DNA from: Arthrobacter sp.
Lineage (GTDB): Bacteria; Actinomycetota; Actinomycetes; Actinomycetales; Micrococcaceae
DNA length: 64,000 bases
NCBI RefSeq assembly: GCF_031179985.1
Contig: NZ_JAPSHJ010000001.1
Coordinates: 133,392 to 197,391, forward strand
Direction: 5' to 3'
Of this stretch, positions 33,407-46,602 are shown one piece after another (the stretch's first letter is position 1; every line of letters begins with the position of its first letter). The translations under genes were made by a program, and so were the position numbers. The notes below the pieces were generated by a model, which was not told the origin of the DNA, ran no database searches, and worked only from the letters and a program-made list of their open reading frames with translations.

Positions 33407-34951
33407 TCACGCCGCAGCCGACGTGGCTGCCTGCCGCAAAGCGAGTGCCTGTCCGATGTCATTGGAATCGGGACTGCCTCGTTCTCCGAGATCGGCAAGA
33501 GTCCACGCGAGGCGGAGGACCCGGTCGTAACCCCGTGCAGTCAAGACACCGCGTTCAAGCGAATGGTCCAAAATGCGCGTTGTGGGCGCCGGCAACCGCA
33601 GGATTCCCCGCAGTACGCGGCCCGGCACCTGTGAATTTGTCTCCATACCAAAAGGCAGGAGCCGCTCCGACTGCCTGTTGCGGGCAGCCTCAACACGCGC
33701 GGCAATGGTCCTGGTGTCTTCTTCTCCTCCGGACTGTCCAAACTCCGCAAGGGAGACCCGTTCGACCTCCAGCTGGATGTCCACGCGGTCAAGGAGTGGG
33801 CCTGACATCCTCGCCACGTAGCGCCGCCTCATCATCGGTGTGCACGTACAGTCCAGTCCTTTCCCCGATGCCTTGCCGCAGGGGCAGGGATTGGAAGCCA
33901 GTACCAACTGGAAACGGGCGGGGTAGGCGGCCGTGCCTGCGGAACGGTGGATGACAAGTTCACCGCTCTCCAGCGGCTGCCGCAGCGCATCCAGGACGCG
34001 GCGCTCATACTCAGGCGCTTCGTCAAGGAAAAGCACTCCCCGATGGGCTCGTGAGGCCGCGCCGGGCCGAGGCAGGCCGGAGCCTCCGCCTATGATTGCG
34101 GCCGACGTGGCACTGTGGTGGGGATTCTCGAACGGCGGCCTGCGGACAAGCTGCACTGAAGCTGAGGGTAGGGAGCACAGCGAGTGGATGGCGGTCACCT
34201 CCATCGCCTCTGTGTCCCCAAGATCGGGAAGAAGCCCGGGAAGCCGCTCTGCAAGCATGGTCTTACCCGCGCCCGGCGGGCCTGTCAGGAGTAGATGGTG
34301 AGCGCCGGCCGCAGCGACCTCCAACGCACGCCGCGCATCCCCTTGCCCGGATACGTCACTCATGTCAGGCACCGGCCGGGCAGCGTCCTCGGGGTCGCAG
34401 GGCTCCTCGTCCTCCGGTTCGAAATCCAAGGCAAGTTCCTGGGGATCAGCCCCGTAATCGAAGGCAAGACGTGCAAGTGTTCTGTACCCTCTGACACGTG
34501 CGCCGGGCACGAGCCCGGCCTCGGCCGCATTTGCCTGCGCCACCACAATATCCGGATACCCCGCCTGGACAGCGGCCATCACAGCAGGCAGGATCCCGCG
34601 AACAGGCCGAAGCCGGCCATCGAGACCCAGCTCGGAAATGAACACGGTCCGCTCAGTGCTCTTGATGTCATTGGCTGCCCTGAGGACAGACATGGTGATC
34701 GCAAGGTCGAAGCCCGAGCCGCGCTTGGGCAGTGAGGCAGGAATCAGATTGGCCGTGATCTTCCGCCTGCTGAGTGGAATACCGGAATTCTGCGCAGCCG
34801 AGCGGATCCGTTCCTTGGCCTCGTTAAGGCTCGCGTCCGGCAAGCCCAGAATCACAAACGCCGGAAGGGTCTGGCCGATGTCTGCTTCAACTTCGACGAT
34901 GTAGCCGTTCAGCCCCACCAGCGCCACCGAATAGGCCCGGCCCAGTCCCAC
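33407..34951 (-). CDS. comM: ComM/YifB-family AAA+ ATPase (magnesium chelatase-like)
   Basis: A 514 aa AAA+ helicase that in Vibrio aids branch migration during natural transformation. It has the N-terminal Lon-like domain (LGLPDASLNEAKERIRSA and ISELGLDGRLRPVRG), Walker A TGPPGAGKTMLAERLP, Walker B GVLFLDEAPEY, and the C-terminal SPGPLLDRVDIQLEV and FRRGILRLPAPTTR-like region with a Mg-chelatase tail. The GTG start at 34951 directly follows the yraN stop with no gap. A CPCG...CTC cysteine set lies in the middle (SNPCPCGKASGKGLDCTCTP). Confidence 0.94.
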   Translation of the reverse strand: MGLGRAYSVALVGLNGYIVEVEADIGQTLPAFVILGLPDASLNEAKERIRSAAQNSGIPLSRRKITANLIPASLPKRGSGFDLAITMSVLRAANDIKSTERTVFISELGLDGRLRPVRGILPAVMAAVQAGYPDIVVAQANAAEAGLVPGARVRGYRTLARLAFDYGADPQELALDFEPEDEEPCDPEDAARPVPDMSDVSGQGDARRALEVAAAGAHHLLLTGPPGAGKTMLAERLPGLLPDLGDTEAMEVTAIHSLCSLPSASVQLVRRPPFENPHHSATSAAIIGGGSGLPRPGAASRAHRGVLFLDEAPEYERRVLDALRQPLESGELVIHRSAGTAAYPARFQLVLASNPCPCGKASGKGLDCTCTPMMRRRYVARMSGPLLDRVDIQLEVERVSLAEFGQSGGEEDTRTIAARVEAARNRQSERLLPFGMETNSQVPGRVLRGILRLPAPTTRILDHSLERGVLTARGYDRVLRLAWTLADLGERGSPDSNDIGQALALRQAATSAAA

Positions 34952-35308
34952 CTAGCCCACGCCCTTGAGGTGCTCCACCACGGGATCGCCAACGCCGTCG
35001 TCCACCACGGCGATAACGTCCACCCGTCGCAACGGCATCCTCAGCTCGTGGTCGCGGCACCAGGCGGCAGCCAAACGGTGCAGCCGGGCCAGTTTGCTGA
35101 CGCCGACGGCCTCAAAGGGATGCCCGTAGTATAGTGACGTGCGCGTCTTGACCTCGGCAACGACCAGTGAGTCGCCGTCGAGCGCGACGATGTCTATCTC
35201 GCCCTCAGTGCAGCGCCAGTTGCGGTCCACAATCCGCATACCCTGCAATTCCAGATAGCCGGCAGCAAGATCTTCCCCACGCCGGCCAAGTATGTCTTTG
35301 GCTTTCAT
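34952..35308 (-). CDS. YraN family protein (UPF0102, endonuclease-like fold)
   Basis: A 118 aa protein of the UPF0102 family, with a restriction-endonuclease-like fold: GRRGEDLAAGYLELQG, NWRCTEGEIDIVALDGDSLVVAEVKTR (the E-D-ExK type catalytic residues) and the closing RVDVIAVV block. Its cellular role is unproven; the operon with comM and dprA hints at DNA processing. ATG at 35308 is chosen because GGAGG lies six bases upstream; the frame opens six codons earlier. Stop and the comM start touch. Confidence 0.92.
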   Translation of the reverse strand: MKAKDILGRRGEDLAAGYLELQGMRIVDRNWRCTEGEIDIVALDGDSLVVAEVKTRTSLYYGHPFEAVGVSKLARLHRLAAAWCRDHELRMPLRRVDVIAVVDDGVGDPVVEHLKGVG

Positions 35309-35416
35309 CTCTACCTCCGACACCAACCCTCGCGCAGCGAGGGAGGGCCAGGCAGGGAGACGTTGCGCTATGTGGGTAAGTCAGCCCAAGTTTCTGTGTG
35401 GAGGGAAAGTGGGAGG

Positions 35417-35743
35417 CTAGTTGCCCAGATCGACGTCCTTGGGAAGCGCGAGCTCTTCACCGCGGGGAAGCTCTTCGACGTTGACATCCTTGAACGTGAT
35501 GACCCGTACGCTCTTCACAAACCTCGCTGAGCGGTAAACGTCCCACACCCACGCATCCTGCAGGGTCAGATCGAAGTAGACCTCGCCGTCGGCACTCCGG
35601 GCCTGAAGGTCGACATGGTTGGCAAGGTAGAACCGCCGCTCAGTTTCGACAACGTAGCTGAACAGGCCGACGACGTCCCGGTACTCACGGTAGAGCTGAA
35701 GCTCCATGTCTGTTTCGTAGTTCTCAAGATCCTCGGCACTCAT
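35417..35743 (-). CDS. DUF2469 family protein
   Basis: A 108 aa acidic soluble protein typical of actinobacteria (MSAEDLENYETDMELQLYREYRDVVGLFSYVVETERRFYLANHVDL). Function unknown. ATG at 35743 has GGAAG upstream and matches the family start; the frame opens 13 codons earlier. It lies 60 bases after rnhB in the lepB-lepB-rnhB-DUF2469 order conserved in the phylum, and 108 bases before yraN. Confidence 0.92.
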   Translation of the reverse strand: MSAEDLENYETDMELQLYREYRDVVGLFSYVVETERRFYLANHVDLQARSADGEVYFDLTLQDAWVWDVYRSARFVKSVRVITFKDVNVEELPRGEELALPKDVDLGN

Positions 35744-35803
35744 GCTTCCATCTTGCACCATGCAGCAGGCGCTGTGCGCCACGAGAGACGGCAGGTCCCA
35801 GGG

Positions 35804-36538
35804 TCAAACGTCAGGTCCGAACAACTGCCAACTGACCCGGTGATAAGGGGTGGGCCCTGACAGGCGGAGAGCTTCGCGGTGGGATGCGGTCCCGTAACCC
35901 TTGTTCTCGTTCCAGCCGAAAGCCGGGTACTCGTTATGCAGCGAAAGCATGAGTCGGTCACGTTCCACCTTCGCGAGGACGCTGGCCGCGGCTACGCTGA
36001 GGCACTGCATGTCGGCCTTCACCAGGGTGTAAACGGGAGCGTCACAACCAGACTCAGGCATTGCAGTGACCATCAGCGAGGGCTCGCCGGACAGGGAAGG
36101 GTCGTCGACAAGGCCGGGCTCGTCGAAAAGCGATGGCTGGGGATCCGGCGTCAGCCAGTTGTGGCTGCCGTCGAGCAGAACCGCCTGAGGCGTAATTCCG
36201 AGGGCGAGGATCTGGTTCCAGGCGCGGTTTCCGGCAGTCCTCAGCGCGGCGATGATGCCCAGGGAATCAATTTCGTTTGCCGAAGCGTGCCCTACCGCCG
36301 AGGCCACACTCCAGCCCCGCACGAGGGGCTCCAACCGCTCCCGGTCTTCCGCCTTGAGCAGTTTGCTGTCCCGGACGTCCTCAAGGAGTTCCTGCCGGCC
36401 AAGGTCCACCACCGTGATTCCCACCGTGACGGGTCCTGCCAGGGCGCCGCGGCCCACCTCGTCGACGCCGGCAAGCAGCTGCACACCGCGGCTGAGGAAG
36501 CGGCGCTCGTAGTCAAGGGTGGGTGCTTCAGTAGCCAT
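35804..36538 (-). CDS. rnhB: Ribonuclease HII
   Basis: Cuts RNA in RNA-DNA hybrids and single ribonucleotides in DNA. The 244 aa protein has the D-E-D-D pattern: [15 protein letters not shown] (D, E), the LLDG block (D) and [24 protein letters not shown] (D). The C-terminus has [14 protein letters not shown] at 36538 shares its A with the preceding TAA stop (TAATG), so it is coupled to the upstream signal peptidase gene; the frame open to 36616 would overlap that gene. An acidic insert (about residues 105-135) lengthens it beyond 200 aa. Confidence 0.95.
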   Translation of the reverse strand: MATEAPTLDYERRFLSRGVQLLAGVDEVGRGALAGPVTVGITVVDLGRQELLEDVRDSKLLKAEDRERLEPLVRGWSVASAVGHASANEIDSLGIIAALRTAGNRAWNQILALGITPQAVLLDGSHNWLTPDPQPSLFDEPGLVDDPSLSGEPSLMVTAMPESGCDAPVYTLVKADMQCLSVAAASVLAKVERDRLMLSLHNEYPAFGWNENKGYGTASHREALRLSGPTPYHRVSWQLFGPDV

Positions 36539-37425
36539 TACTTTGTCGCGGGAGCAGGGACGTCTTTGAACACGTCCGGATAATTGTCGAGTACGCCAAT
36601 CCTGTTGAGGGGCCACGCAATGACTGCTGCCTTCCCCTCAATGTCAGGCAGGTCGATGAACCCGCCGTTGGTTTCCTGGTGCGCGCGGGAATCGGCGGAG
36701 TGGTTCCGGTTGTCCCCCATGACCCACACCTTGCCGGCGGGGACCACGACGTCGAAATTCTTGGTCTCAGGCACTTCTGCCTTGTTCACGTAGCTCTCGT
36801 CCAAAGGAACGCCGTTGACGGTCAGCCGCCCGCCGGCATCGCAACAGACCACGTGGTCTCCAGGGAGCCCGACGACGCGCTTGACCAGATGCTGTTGCGT
36901 ATGGTCAGGCAACAGCCCCACGAAAATCACGGCATCTTCGAACCAGGTGAAGGGACCGTCCTCCTCCTGGGGCGTCTGCGGCAGCCAGCCCTTGGTGTCC
37001 CTGAATACCACGACGTCGCCGCGCTGCAAGGCAAAGGGCTCGGGAACCAGCAGATTGACGAAAATTCTGTCGCTGATGTCCAGGGTATTGACCATGGATT
37101 CGGACGGAATATAGAAAGCGCGGAACAGGAAAGTCTTGATCAGGAAGGACAGGACAATGGCAATGGCCACCACCGTGGCTACCTCCTTCAGCCAAAGGAG
37201 AAGCTGGCTGGGGCCCCGGTCCTCTTTCTTCGCCTTGCCGCTTTCCGCACGCCTTTGTGCTGCTCGCCCAAGAGCGGAAGCTCCGGTGCCGGCCCGTTCC
37301 GCAGCGGGCACACCTGTTGCAGCCACACCTGGAGCCGCCGCCGCGGGAGCCACTCCGGTGAACGGAAGGTGTCCGGACTCGTCCCGCTCGTGCGACCCGG
37401 AATCCCGGGGGTCGGTCTCGGGCAT
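36538..37425 (-). CDS. lepB: Signal peptidase I (larger paralogue)
   Basis: Membrane serine protease that cleaves signal peptides outside the membrane. The 295 aa protein has about 80 cytosolic Pro/Ala-rich residues, one transmembrane helix ([20 protein letters not shown]), the catalytic Ser in [11 protein letters not shown], the general-base Lys in [10 protein letters not shown], and the RGDVVVF and [12 protein letters not shown] blocks. The ATG at 37425 directly abuts the stop of the smaller paralogue. It shares its last A with the rnhB start. Confidence 0.95.
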   Translation of the reverse strand: MPETDPRDSGSHERDESGHLPFTGVAPAAAAPGVAATGVPAAERAGTGASALGRAAQRRAESGKAKKEDRGPSQLLLWLKEVATVVAIAIVLSFLIKTFLFRAFYIPSESMVNTLDISDRIFVNLLVPEPFALQRGDVVVFRDTKGWLPQTPQEEDGPFTWFEDAVIFVGLLPDHTQQHLVKRVVGLPGDHVVCCDAGGRLTVNGVPLDESYVNKAEVPETKNFDVVVPAGKVWVMGDNRNHSADSRAHQETNGGFIDLPDIEGKAAVIAWPLNRIGVLDNYPDVFKDVPAPATK

Positions 37426-38103
37426 CTACTGTCCATCCTTCGTTGTTGTCTCGGCCTTGGAAGGCCGTTCCACTGAGCCAAATCTATCAAGCGGCCAGAT
37501 GATCTGTACCGGTCTGCCGATAACCCGGTCCAGGGGAACCATCCCGCCGCCCGGGGCACCCAGCAGGCTCCTCGAATCGGCTGACATGGACCGGTGATCA
37601 CCGAGTAACCATAACCGTCCGGGGGGCACCATTACACTGAACTTCTGCTTGCTCGGCACATCGCCGTCATACACATAGGGTTCCTCAAGAGACTGGCCGT
37701 TCACTGTGAGCCTGCCGTCGCTTCCGCAGCACACCACATGATCGCCAGGGAGCCCGATAACCCGCTTTACGTAGGTGGTGTCACTGCCCGTGAGCCCAAT
37801 CCAGTGTCCCAGGCCCGAGGCTGCATCCAGCAGCGGTCCCTGGCCGCTGTTCAGCGGAGCAAAGGTACCCCGCCCGTCGAAGACCACGACGTCCCCGCGC
37901 CCGATGGGCTGCGACTGGAAATCCGTCCGGGACACCAGGATGCGGTCTCCCGTTTCGAACAGAGGTTGCATGGACGCCGAGGGGATGTAGTAGATATCAA
38001 GCCACAGCGACCGGACCAACCCGCTGATGACCACTGCGACGACGAGTGCAAGCAAAACAAAACGCCAGCCCGGTCTCCCGTGCTGGCGTCTTGTGTTGTC
38101 CAT
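37426..38103 (-). CDS. lepB: Signal peptidase I (smaller paralogue)
   Basis: A second type I signal peptidase of 225 aa, immediately upstream of the first. One transmembrane helix (WRFVLLALVVAVVISGLV), Ser in YIPSASMQPLF, Lys in YVKRVIGLPGD, and LGDHRSMSADSR in place of [11 protein letters not shown]. The short cytosolic tail (about 13 residues) and the Ser-Ala-Ser context distinguish it from the larger copy. ATG at 38103 is chosen; the open frame to 38280 has no family sequence. Two copies side by side before rnhB suggest duplication with separate substrate preferences. Confidence 0.94.
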   Translation of the reverse strand: MDNTRRQHGRPGWRFVLLALVVAVVISGLVRSLWLDIYYIPSASMQPLFETGDRILVSRTDFQSQPIGRGDVVVFDGRGTFAPLNSGQGPLLDAASGLGHWIGLTGSDTTYVKRVIGLPGDHVVCCGSDGRLTVNGQSLEEPYVYDGDVPSKQKFSVMVPPGRLWLLGDHRSMSADSRSLLGAPGGGMVPLDRVIGRPVQIIWPLDRFGSVERPSKAETTTKDGQ

Positions 38104-38185
38104 GATCCGTATCCTGTGGCGCTGTTGCGGATGGCTCCGGCGCGGCCGGATACGGGTCGCGGACCCGCTTCGAAAGTCCGGAGAC

Positions 38186-38545
38186 TTACTTGGCGGTCTG
38201 GAAGTCGCGCTTTTCCTTGATCTTGGCGGCCTTACCGCGCAGTGCGCGCATGTAGTAAAGCTTGGCCCGGCGCACGTCACCCTTGGTAACGAGCTCGATC
38301 TTGTCGATGATCGGGGAGTGTACCGGGAAGGTACGCTCTACGCCTACACCGAAGGAAACCTTGCGGACGGTGAAGGTTTCGCGGATACCGTCGCCGTGGC
38401 GGCCAAGAACAAAGCCCTGGAACACCTGGATACGGGAGTTCTTGCCTTCGATGATGTTGACGTGAACCTTGAGGGTGTCACCCGCGCGGAACTCAGGAAC
38501 ATCGGTGCGCAGCGAGGCTGCGTCTACGGAATCGAGGATATGCAT
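38186..38545 (-). CDS. rplS: Ribosomal protein bL19
   Basis: A 119 aa large-subunit protein at the 30S-50S interface. The start [13 protein letters not shown], then [31 protein letters not shown] and [37 protein letters not shown] are all present. ATG at 38545 has AGGAG nine bases upstream; the frame opens eight codons before it. A leader of more than 200 bases separates it from trmD, so it may have its own promoter. No terminator was clear. Confidence 0.96.
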   Translation of the reverse strand: MHILDSVDAASLRTDVPEFRAGDTLKVHVNIIEGKNSRIQVFQGFVLGRHGDGIRETFTVRKVSFGVGVERTFPVHSPIIDKIELVTKGDVRRAKLYYMRALRGKAAKIKEKRDFQTAK

Positions 38546-38773
38546 TGATCCACTCCTGGTAAACGCCACAGGTCATTTACTTTGGGTCACGGCGGCCAAG
38601 CCCGGGGTTTTGAAAGGCCCGGAAATTCCCGCCGAAAGTTGCTGTTCCGGTTCCGTCACTGATTGACGGCTCCGGGGCGCCAGGCTGTTGGTTACGCTCC
38701 CCCTGTGGCAGGTTCGCACCCAGTAGGCACAAGGACTAATTTTGCCACATGCGGGGCCCCGGAGGCGAATCCC

Positions 38774-39583
38774 TCAGCCCTGATCGTTTCCCGGCTCGTT
38801 CGGCCGGCGACGCAGGCGTCCGTCGACGACGTCGTACCCAAGGTCCGCAAATTCCGTACGGTCCGCGCGGGTCAGCTTTGTTGCCTCGAAACCATCCAGC
38901 AGGTCCGGGCGGCGGGCTGCGGTGCGGCGGTACTGTTCATGGCGCCGCCACTGGGCGATTTTGCCGTGATTGCCGCTTAGAAGGATGGCCGGCACTTCAC
39001 GGTCGCGCCAGGTGGACGGCTTCGTGTAGACGGGGTACTCCAGCAGTCCGTCCGCGTGCGATTCCTCCACAAGGGATTCGGGATTGCCAACGACGCCTGG
39101 CAAAAGCCGGACAATCGCTTCAACCATGGCCAGTACGGCAACTTCGCCTCCGTTAAGGACGTAGTCGCCAAGGCTCATCGGGCGGACAGTAAAGTGCTCC
39201 GAAGCCCACTCGATGACCCTCTCATCTATGCCTTCATACCGGCCACAGGCAAAAACGAGCTGCTCTTCTTCGGCCAGTTCGTGGGCCAACGCCTGGTTGA
39301 AGCGCTCTCCTGCGGGCGACGGAACGATCAGCACTGGCTTCTTGCCGGCGTGTCCCGCCTCCGAAATGGAGGAGAGTGCCTGCGCCCACGGCTCGGCCTT
39401 CATGACCATGCCGGCGCCGCCACCGTATGGTGTGTCATCAACGGTCCGGTGCCTGTCGGTGGTGAATTCGCGGAGGTCGTGCACCTTCAGGTCAAGCAAC
39501 CCGTCCTGGCGGGCTTTCCCGATGAGGGACAGCTCCAAAGGCGCCAGGTATTCCGGAAAGATGCTGACGACGTCGATCTGCAT
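38774..39583 (-). CDS. trmD: tRNA (guanine37-N1)-methyltransferase
   Basis: Methylates G37 next to the anticodon to prevent frameshifting. The 269 aa protein starts [12 protein letters not shown] and has the SPOUT knot blocks [30 protein letters not shown] and [13 protein letters not shown], with LLPGVVGN before the C-terminal domain. The start directly follows the rimM stop with no gap, so the pair is co-transcribed. The C-terminus is slightly extended ([13 protein letters not shown]). Confidence 0.96.
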   Translation of the reverse strand: MQIDVVSIFPEYLAPLELSLIGKARQDGLLDLKVHDLREFTTDRHRTVDDTPYGGGAGMVMKAEPWAQALSSISEAGHAGKKPVLIVPSPAGERFNQALAHELAEEEQLVFACGRYEGIDERVIEWASEHFTVRPMSLGDYVLNGGEVAVLAMVEAIVRLLPGVVGNPESLVEESHADGLLEYPVYTKPSTWRDREVPAILLSGNHGKIAQWRRHEQYRRTAARRPDLLDGFEATKLTRADRTEFADLGYDVVDGRLRRRPNEPGNDQG

Positions 39584-40150
39584 TTAGTCGTCGTCCCCGG
39601 CTTCGGCGGGTGCGGTTTCGTCGCTGTCCGCGGCGCCGCCTTCTTCATTGATCCCAAAGAGTCCCGGCGGGGGCGTGATCAGCACAAAACCTTCAGCAAC
39701 ATTGACCTCGGGGACAATCTGTTCCACAAAGGGAACCAGGATTTCCTTGCCCTCAGGTGTCTTCACGGTCAGGAGATCCTGAACCGGCAGGGTGGTGAGG
39801 GCCGCGATCGTGCCTACGACCTCTGACCCCACCCGTGCCTCAAGTCCCACAAGCTCGTGCTCATACCAGCCTTCGTCGTCGTCCTCGCCCAGCTCCTCGG
39901 TTTCAATGAAGAGCTTGGCTCCACGGAGTGTCTCCGCCTCATTGCGGGTCTCGATCTCCTCGAATCCGAGCAGCAGGATGTCCTTGTTCCAGCGGGCGCT
40001 CAGAATCGTCAGCGGCCCTGCGGAAGCGGGTTCCACCACGAACTCGGTACCAGGGACAAAGCGGTCCCCCGGCGCATCCGTCAACACCTGTACGGTCACC
40101 TCACCGCGGATGCCGTGGGGTTTTCCGATTCGTGCCACTTGAAGCTGCAT
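39584..40150 (-). CDS. rimM: 16S rRNA processing protein RimM
   Basis: Assists maturation of the 30S head, binding uS19. The 188 aa protein has QVARIGKPHGIRGEVTVQVLTD at its start, the PRC-barrel half (WYEHELVGLEAR, GTIAALTTLPVQDLLTVKTPEGKEILVPFV and VNVAEGFVLITPPPGL) and an acidic C-terminal tail. ATG at 40150 has AGAGGAAC upstream; the open frame to 40375 is discounted because a terminator lies there. It is the first gene of the rimM-trmD pair. Confidence 0.95.
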   Translation of the reverse strand: MQLQVARIGKPHGIRGEVTVQVLTDAPGDRFVPGTEFVVEPASAGPLTILSARWNKDILLLGFEEIETRNEAETLRGAKLFIETEELGEDDDEGWYEHELVGLEARVGSEVVGTIAALTTLPVQDLLTVKTPEGKEILVPFVEQIVPEVNVAEGFVLITPPPGLFGINEEGGAADSDETAPAEAGDDD

Positions 40151-40226
40151 CTGTTCCTCTGTTCCTCTGTTCCGGATTCGGGATGAATAGTTTCGAGCTG
40201 CCGCTCTGGAAAGGGTATGGGATCTC

Positions 40227-40268
40227 AAAAAAGTCCGGCCCCTCCACCATCTGGTGAAGGGGCCGGAC
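40227..40268 (-). terminator. Rho-independent terminator after rpsP-khpA
   Basis: On the minus strand, GTCCGGCCCC and GGGGCCGGAC form the stem around TTCACCAGATGGTGGA, and TTTTTT follows at once. It separates khpA from rimM, so these run as different transcription units. Confidence 0.9.
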
Positions 40269-40292
40269 CCAAGACAAGTGTTGCTGGCGCGA

Positions 40293-40535
40293 TTACCGGC
40301 GGCGGTCGGTGTCGACGACGTCGACCCTGACCTGCTCGCCATTCGCCAATGCCGCCACCACTGTGCGCAATGCACGTGCCGTACGGCCCTGACGGCCGAT
40401 CACCCTGCCAAGATCGTCCTGATGAACGCGAACCTCGAGGGTATCCCCGCGGCGGTTGTTCTTGGCACTGACCTTGACGTCCTCGGGGCTGTCAACAATC
40501 CCGCGGACAAGGTGTTCGAGCGCTTCTGCCAGCAA
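40293..40535 (-). CDS. khpA: KH domain RNA-binding protein
   Basis: An 80 aa single KH domain protein of the YlqC/KhpA family, with the GxxG loop in GRVIGRQGRTARALRTVV and a basic C-terminal RRR. Such proteins bind RNA and partner with KhpB in controlling division or translation in other bacteria. The start is TTG at 40535 with GAGG nine bases upstream, within the end of rpsP; the two genes are one base apart. It is placed between rpsP and rimM in many actinobacteria. Confidence 0.93.
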   Translation of the reverse strand: MLAEALEHLVRGIVDSPEDVKVSAKNNRRGDTLEVRVHQDDLGRVIGRQGRTARALRTVVAALANGEQVRVDVVDTDRRR

Positions 40536-40536
40536 T

Positions 40537-40953
40537 TTACTCAGCCTCGGTGGTCTCTGCTTCGGCGCCTGCTTCAGCCGGAGCTTCCGCCTTGGCCTTC
40601 TTGGTGATGGCTTCCGGGATGATCACGGAGCGCTTTTCCGGAGCAACGAAGGCAACCTTGGGGGCTTTCGTCTTCAAGGTACCTTCCTGGCCGGGAAGAC
40701 CCTTGAACTTCTGCCAGTCACCGGTGATCTTGAGGATCGCGGCAACCTGCTCGGACGGCTGGGCACCGACGGACAGCCAGTACTGGGCACGCTCGGAGTC
40801 AACCTCGATGTATGAGGGCTCCTCGGTGGGGTGGTACTTGCCGATTTCTTCGATGGCACGACCATCACGCTTGGTGCGTGAGTCTGCAACGACAATGCGG
40901 TAGTACGGTGCGCGCATCTTACCGAAGCGCTTAAGGCGAATCTTTACGGCCAC
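40537..40953 (-). CDS. rpsP: Ribosomal protein bS16
   Basis: Small-subunit protein; the start [26 protein letters not shown] is conserved. The 138 aa length includes a lysine/alanine/glutamate-rich C-terminal extension typical of actinobacteria (about 85 aa is the core). The start codon is GTG at 40953, with AGGAG 11 bases upstream; GTG at 40965 would overlap the site. It heads the rpsP-khpA operon, which ends at a terminator. Confidence 0.95.
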   Translation of the reverse strand: MAVKIRLKRFGKMRAPYYRIVVADSRTKRDGRAIEEIGKYHPTEEPSYIEVDSERAQYWLSVGAQPSEQVAAILKITGDWQKFKGLPGQEGTLKTKAPKVAFVAPEKRSVIIPEAITKKAKAEAPAEAGAEAETTEAE

Positions 40954-41154
40954 TTTTGTGGTCACTCCTGTTTCTGAAACGGGGTCGAACCCGGCGTTCT
41001 GCACCCGTGGGGCGGGCCATACTAGGGGGTTCTAAAGGACAGGATCCAGACGCGGAGAGAGGGGCCACGCAGATCAAGTACCTACTTATTGTGCCAGATC
41101 AACGACGGGATTTCGACTTGACGCCCGCTCGGCCTTCTTCGACCCGATTAACGC

Positions 41155-41592
41155 CTACGATGCCCAGACGTACAGGCCTGTCCGATCGTTGTCGTCCACG
41201 CCGCTTGCAAGCTCTGCAATCCGCTGGACGTAGCCCTTGGCTTCATCGGTGCCGAAAGGCATATCGTCTTCCGCAGCCCACTGCTCTGCGACATGTGCAA
41301 GCACATCACCTTCGCCTTCAGATTCGTAACTGAGCAATTCGGCCAGGGCGCGGACCATGGCCGGCGGCACACCGAGAAGGGAGTCGCTTGCCACGTCCAC
41401 CATGGCCAGTTCGTAATCCGCGCCCGCTGCGTGCACGGCCGCGCCTGCGAGGTCGCCCAACTGTTCGATTTCGAAGTCGCTTATTCCGGGAATGCGCACT
41501 GCATCGCCGGTGGCGGGCCCGCCGTCGTCGAGCGCTGTGGCCCGCTTCAGCGCGCCGTCGTGGGTGGAAACAAAGATCTCAGTGAACCCCAT
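41155..41592 (-). CDS. Hypothetical protein
   Basis: A 145 aa, acidic, mostly helical and apparently soluble protein. It starts MGFTEIFVSTHDGALKRATALDD and has an alpha/beta pattern with no motif I recognise, except that its acidic stretches (DDGGPATGDAVR, ESEGEGDVLAHV) suggest a small ligand- or protein-binding domain. ATG at 41592 has GAGGA eight bases upstream; ATG at 41607 sits ahead of that site. It is a lone gene between rpsP and the VOC gene, in the same direction. Confidence 0.7.
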   Translation of the reverse strand: MGFTEIFVSTHDGALKRATALDDGGPATGDAVRIPGISDFEIEQLGDLAGAAVHAAGADYELAMVDVASDSLLGVPPAMVRALAELLSYESEGEGDVLAHVAEQWAAEDDMPFGTDEAKGYVQRIAELASGVDDNDRTGLYVWAS

Positions 41593-41743
41593 GGAAATCA
41601 TCCTCATTCCGTCGCTGCGAGGAAGGTCCTACGATGCGGGTTTGAGCCCCACCGTGGCCGTCCGAATCAGCCTAACCCAGAAGACGGTCCAACCCGGAAG
41701 ACAGACCAACCCGAAGGCAGCATGCCCGTGAAGGCGTGGACCG

Positions 41744-42619
41744 TTAGCGCACAGTCACGCGGATCCTGTTGCGCCATGGATCCTCAAAGCGCAGTTCCTG
41801 GCCCGTGTGGTGGGATGAGACCCCGGCGACTTTCAGGCGGTCGGCGAGCGCCCCGACGTCGTCCCCCAGGGGAACTTCAATGAGAACTTCCCCCAGACCA
41901 AGGGTGTCCTTGCGTGGTCCGGCGCCGCGGCTGTTCCAGACGTTCATGGCCATGTGGTGGTGGTAGCCTCCGGCGGAGACAAAAAGGGCCTGACCGTGCC
42001 AGCCGGCTGTCTTTTCAAAGCCCAGCGTACCCACGTAGAAGTCGTGGGCAGTCTGGACGTCACCTACCTGGAGGTGGACGTGCCCGACGCCGGCACCCGA
42101 TTCGCGCTGTCCGGCGACCCTCTCTTCGGTCAGGTGGCGCTGCAGATAGTGCTGAGGGGGAAGGGGCAAACTGTCCATTACGACGTTCTTGCCATCCCAC
42201 GACCACGCTTCACGGGGGCGGTCCCAGTAGAGTTCGATGCCGTTTCCTTCGGGATCGCTGAAGTAGAAGGCTTCGCTCACCAGGTGATCGGCGCTTCCTG
42301 TGAACAACCGGGGCTCGTACTGGGCTGCTGTTGCCACGGTGGCCGCAAGGGCCTGCTGGTCCTCGAACAACAAGGCTGTATGGAAGAGCCCTGCTTCGCC
42401 GCGGGAAGGAACAGCCAGTCCGGGAGCCGCGGCGAGGTGGACCAGCGGCTGGCGGCGCCGGCCCAGGTAGAGTCCGCCATCCTGCTCCGCCACGATCTTT
42501 AGTCCGAGGGCGCGCTGGTAGTAGTCGGTCATCAGCTTCAGGTCCCGCACCTTGAGCATCACTGTGCCCATGGTGAGGTCGGCGGGAAGCAGATCCTGGC
42601 TGCTCGTTTCCGTGGTCAT
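41744..42619 (-). CDS. VOC family (glyoxalase/dioxygenase superfamily) protein with two repeats
   Basis: A 291 aa protein with two vicinal-oxygen-chelate halves. The first has MGTVMLKVRDLKLMTDYYQRALGLK and SDPEGNGIELY; the second GVGHVHLQVGDVQTAHDFYVGTLGFEK, GYHHHMAMNVW and FEDPWRNRIRVTV. The candidate metal ligands are the His of FHTAL or HVHLQV, the His of HHHMAMN and the Glu of NGIELYW, as in extradiol ring-cleavage and CatE-type enzymes. The substrate cannot be told. ATG at 42619 follows GAGTGAATT. Upstream is the amidohydrolase, 70 bases away; a shared pathway is possible but not shown. Confidence 0.82.
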   Translation of the reverse strand: MTTETSSQDLLPADLTMGTVMLKVRDLKLMTDYYQRALGLKIVAEQDGGLYLGRRRQPLVHLAAAPGLAVPSRGEAGLFHTALLFEDQQALAATVATAAQYEPRLFTGSADHLVSEAFYFSDPEGNGIELYWDRPREAWSWDGKNVVMDSLPLPPQHYLQRHLTEERVAGQRESGAGVGHVHLQVGDVQTAHDFYVGTLGFEKTAGWHGQALFVSAGGYHHHMAMNVWNSRGAGPRKDTLGLGEVLIEVPLGDDVGALADRLKVAGVSSHHTGQELRFEDPWRNRIRVTVR

Positions 42620-42692
42620 AATTCACTCCTGATTCGGGGGCCGCCCGGATCGGCGACTGCACTCATAGAGTTAAATTACTTGAAGCTTCAAT

Positions 42693-46542
<3,850 letters not shown>

Positions 46543-46561
46543 GACCCAACCCTAAGGCAAT

Positions 46562-46582
46562 GCCCGGGCAATGAGCCCGGGC
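46562..46582. terminator. Weak palindromic stem between ffh and the hydrolase
   Basis: GCCCGGGC-AATGA-GCCCGGGC lies 20 bases past the ffh stop. The stem is GC-rich but there is no T run, so it is a doubtful terminator. Confidence 0.35.
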
Positions 46583-46602
46583 GACATCGATGCCTTGGTT
46601 AC

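Noticed and set aside
34952..35308. YraN as a restriction endonuclease in a defence system
   Set aside because: It is a UPF0102 protein in operon with comM and dprA, without a methyltransferase or specificity subunit.
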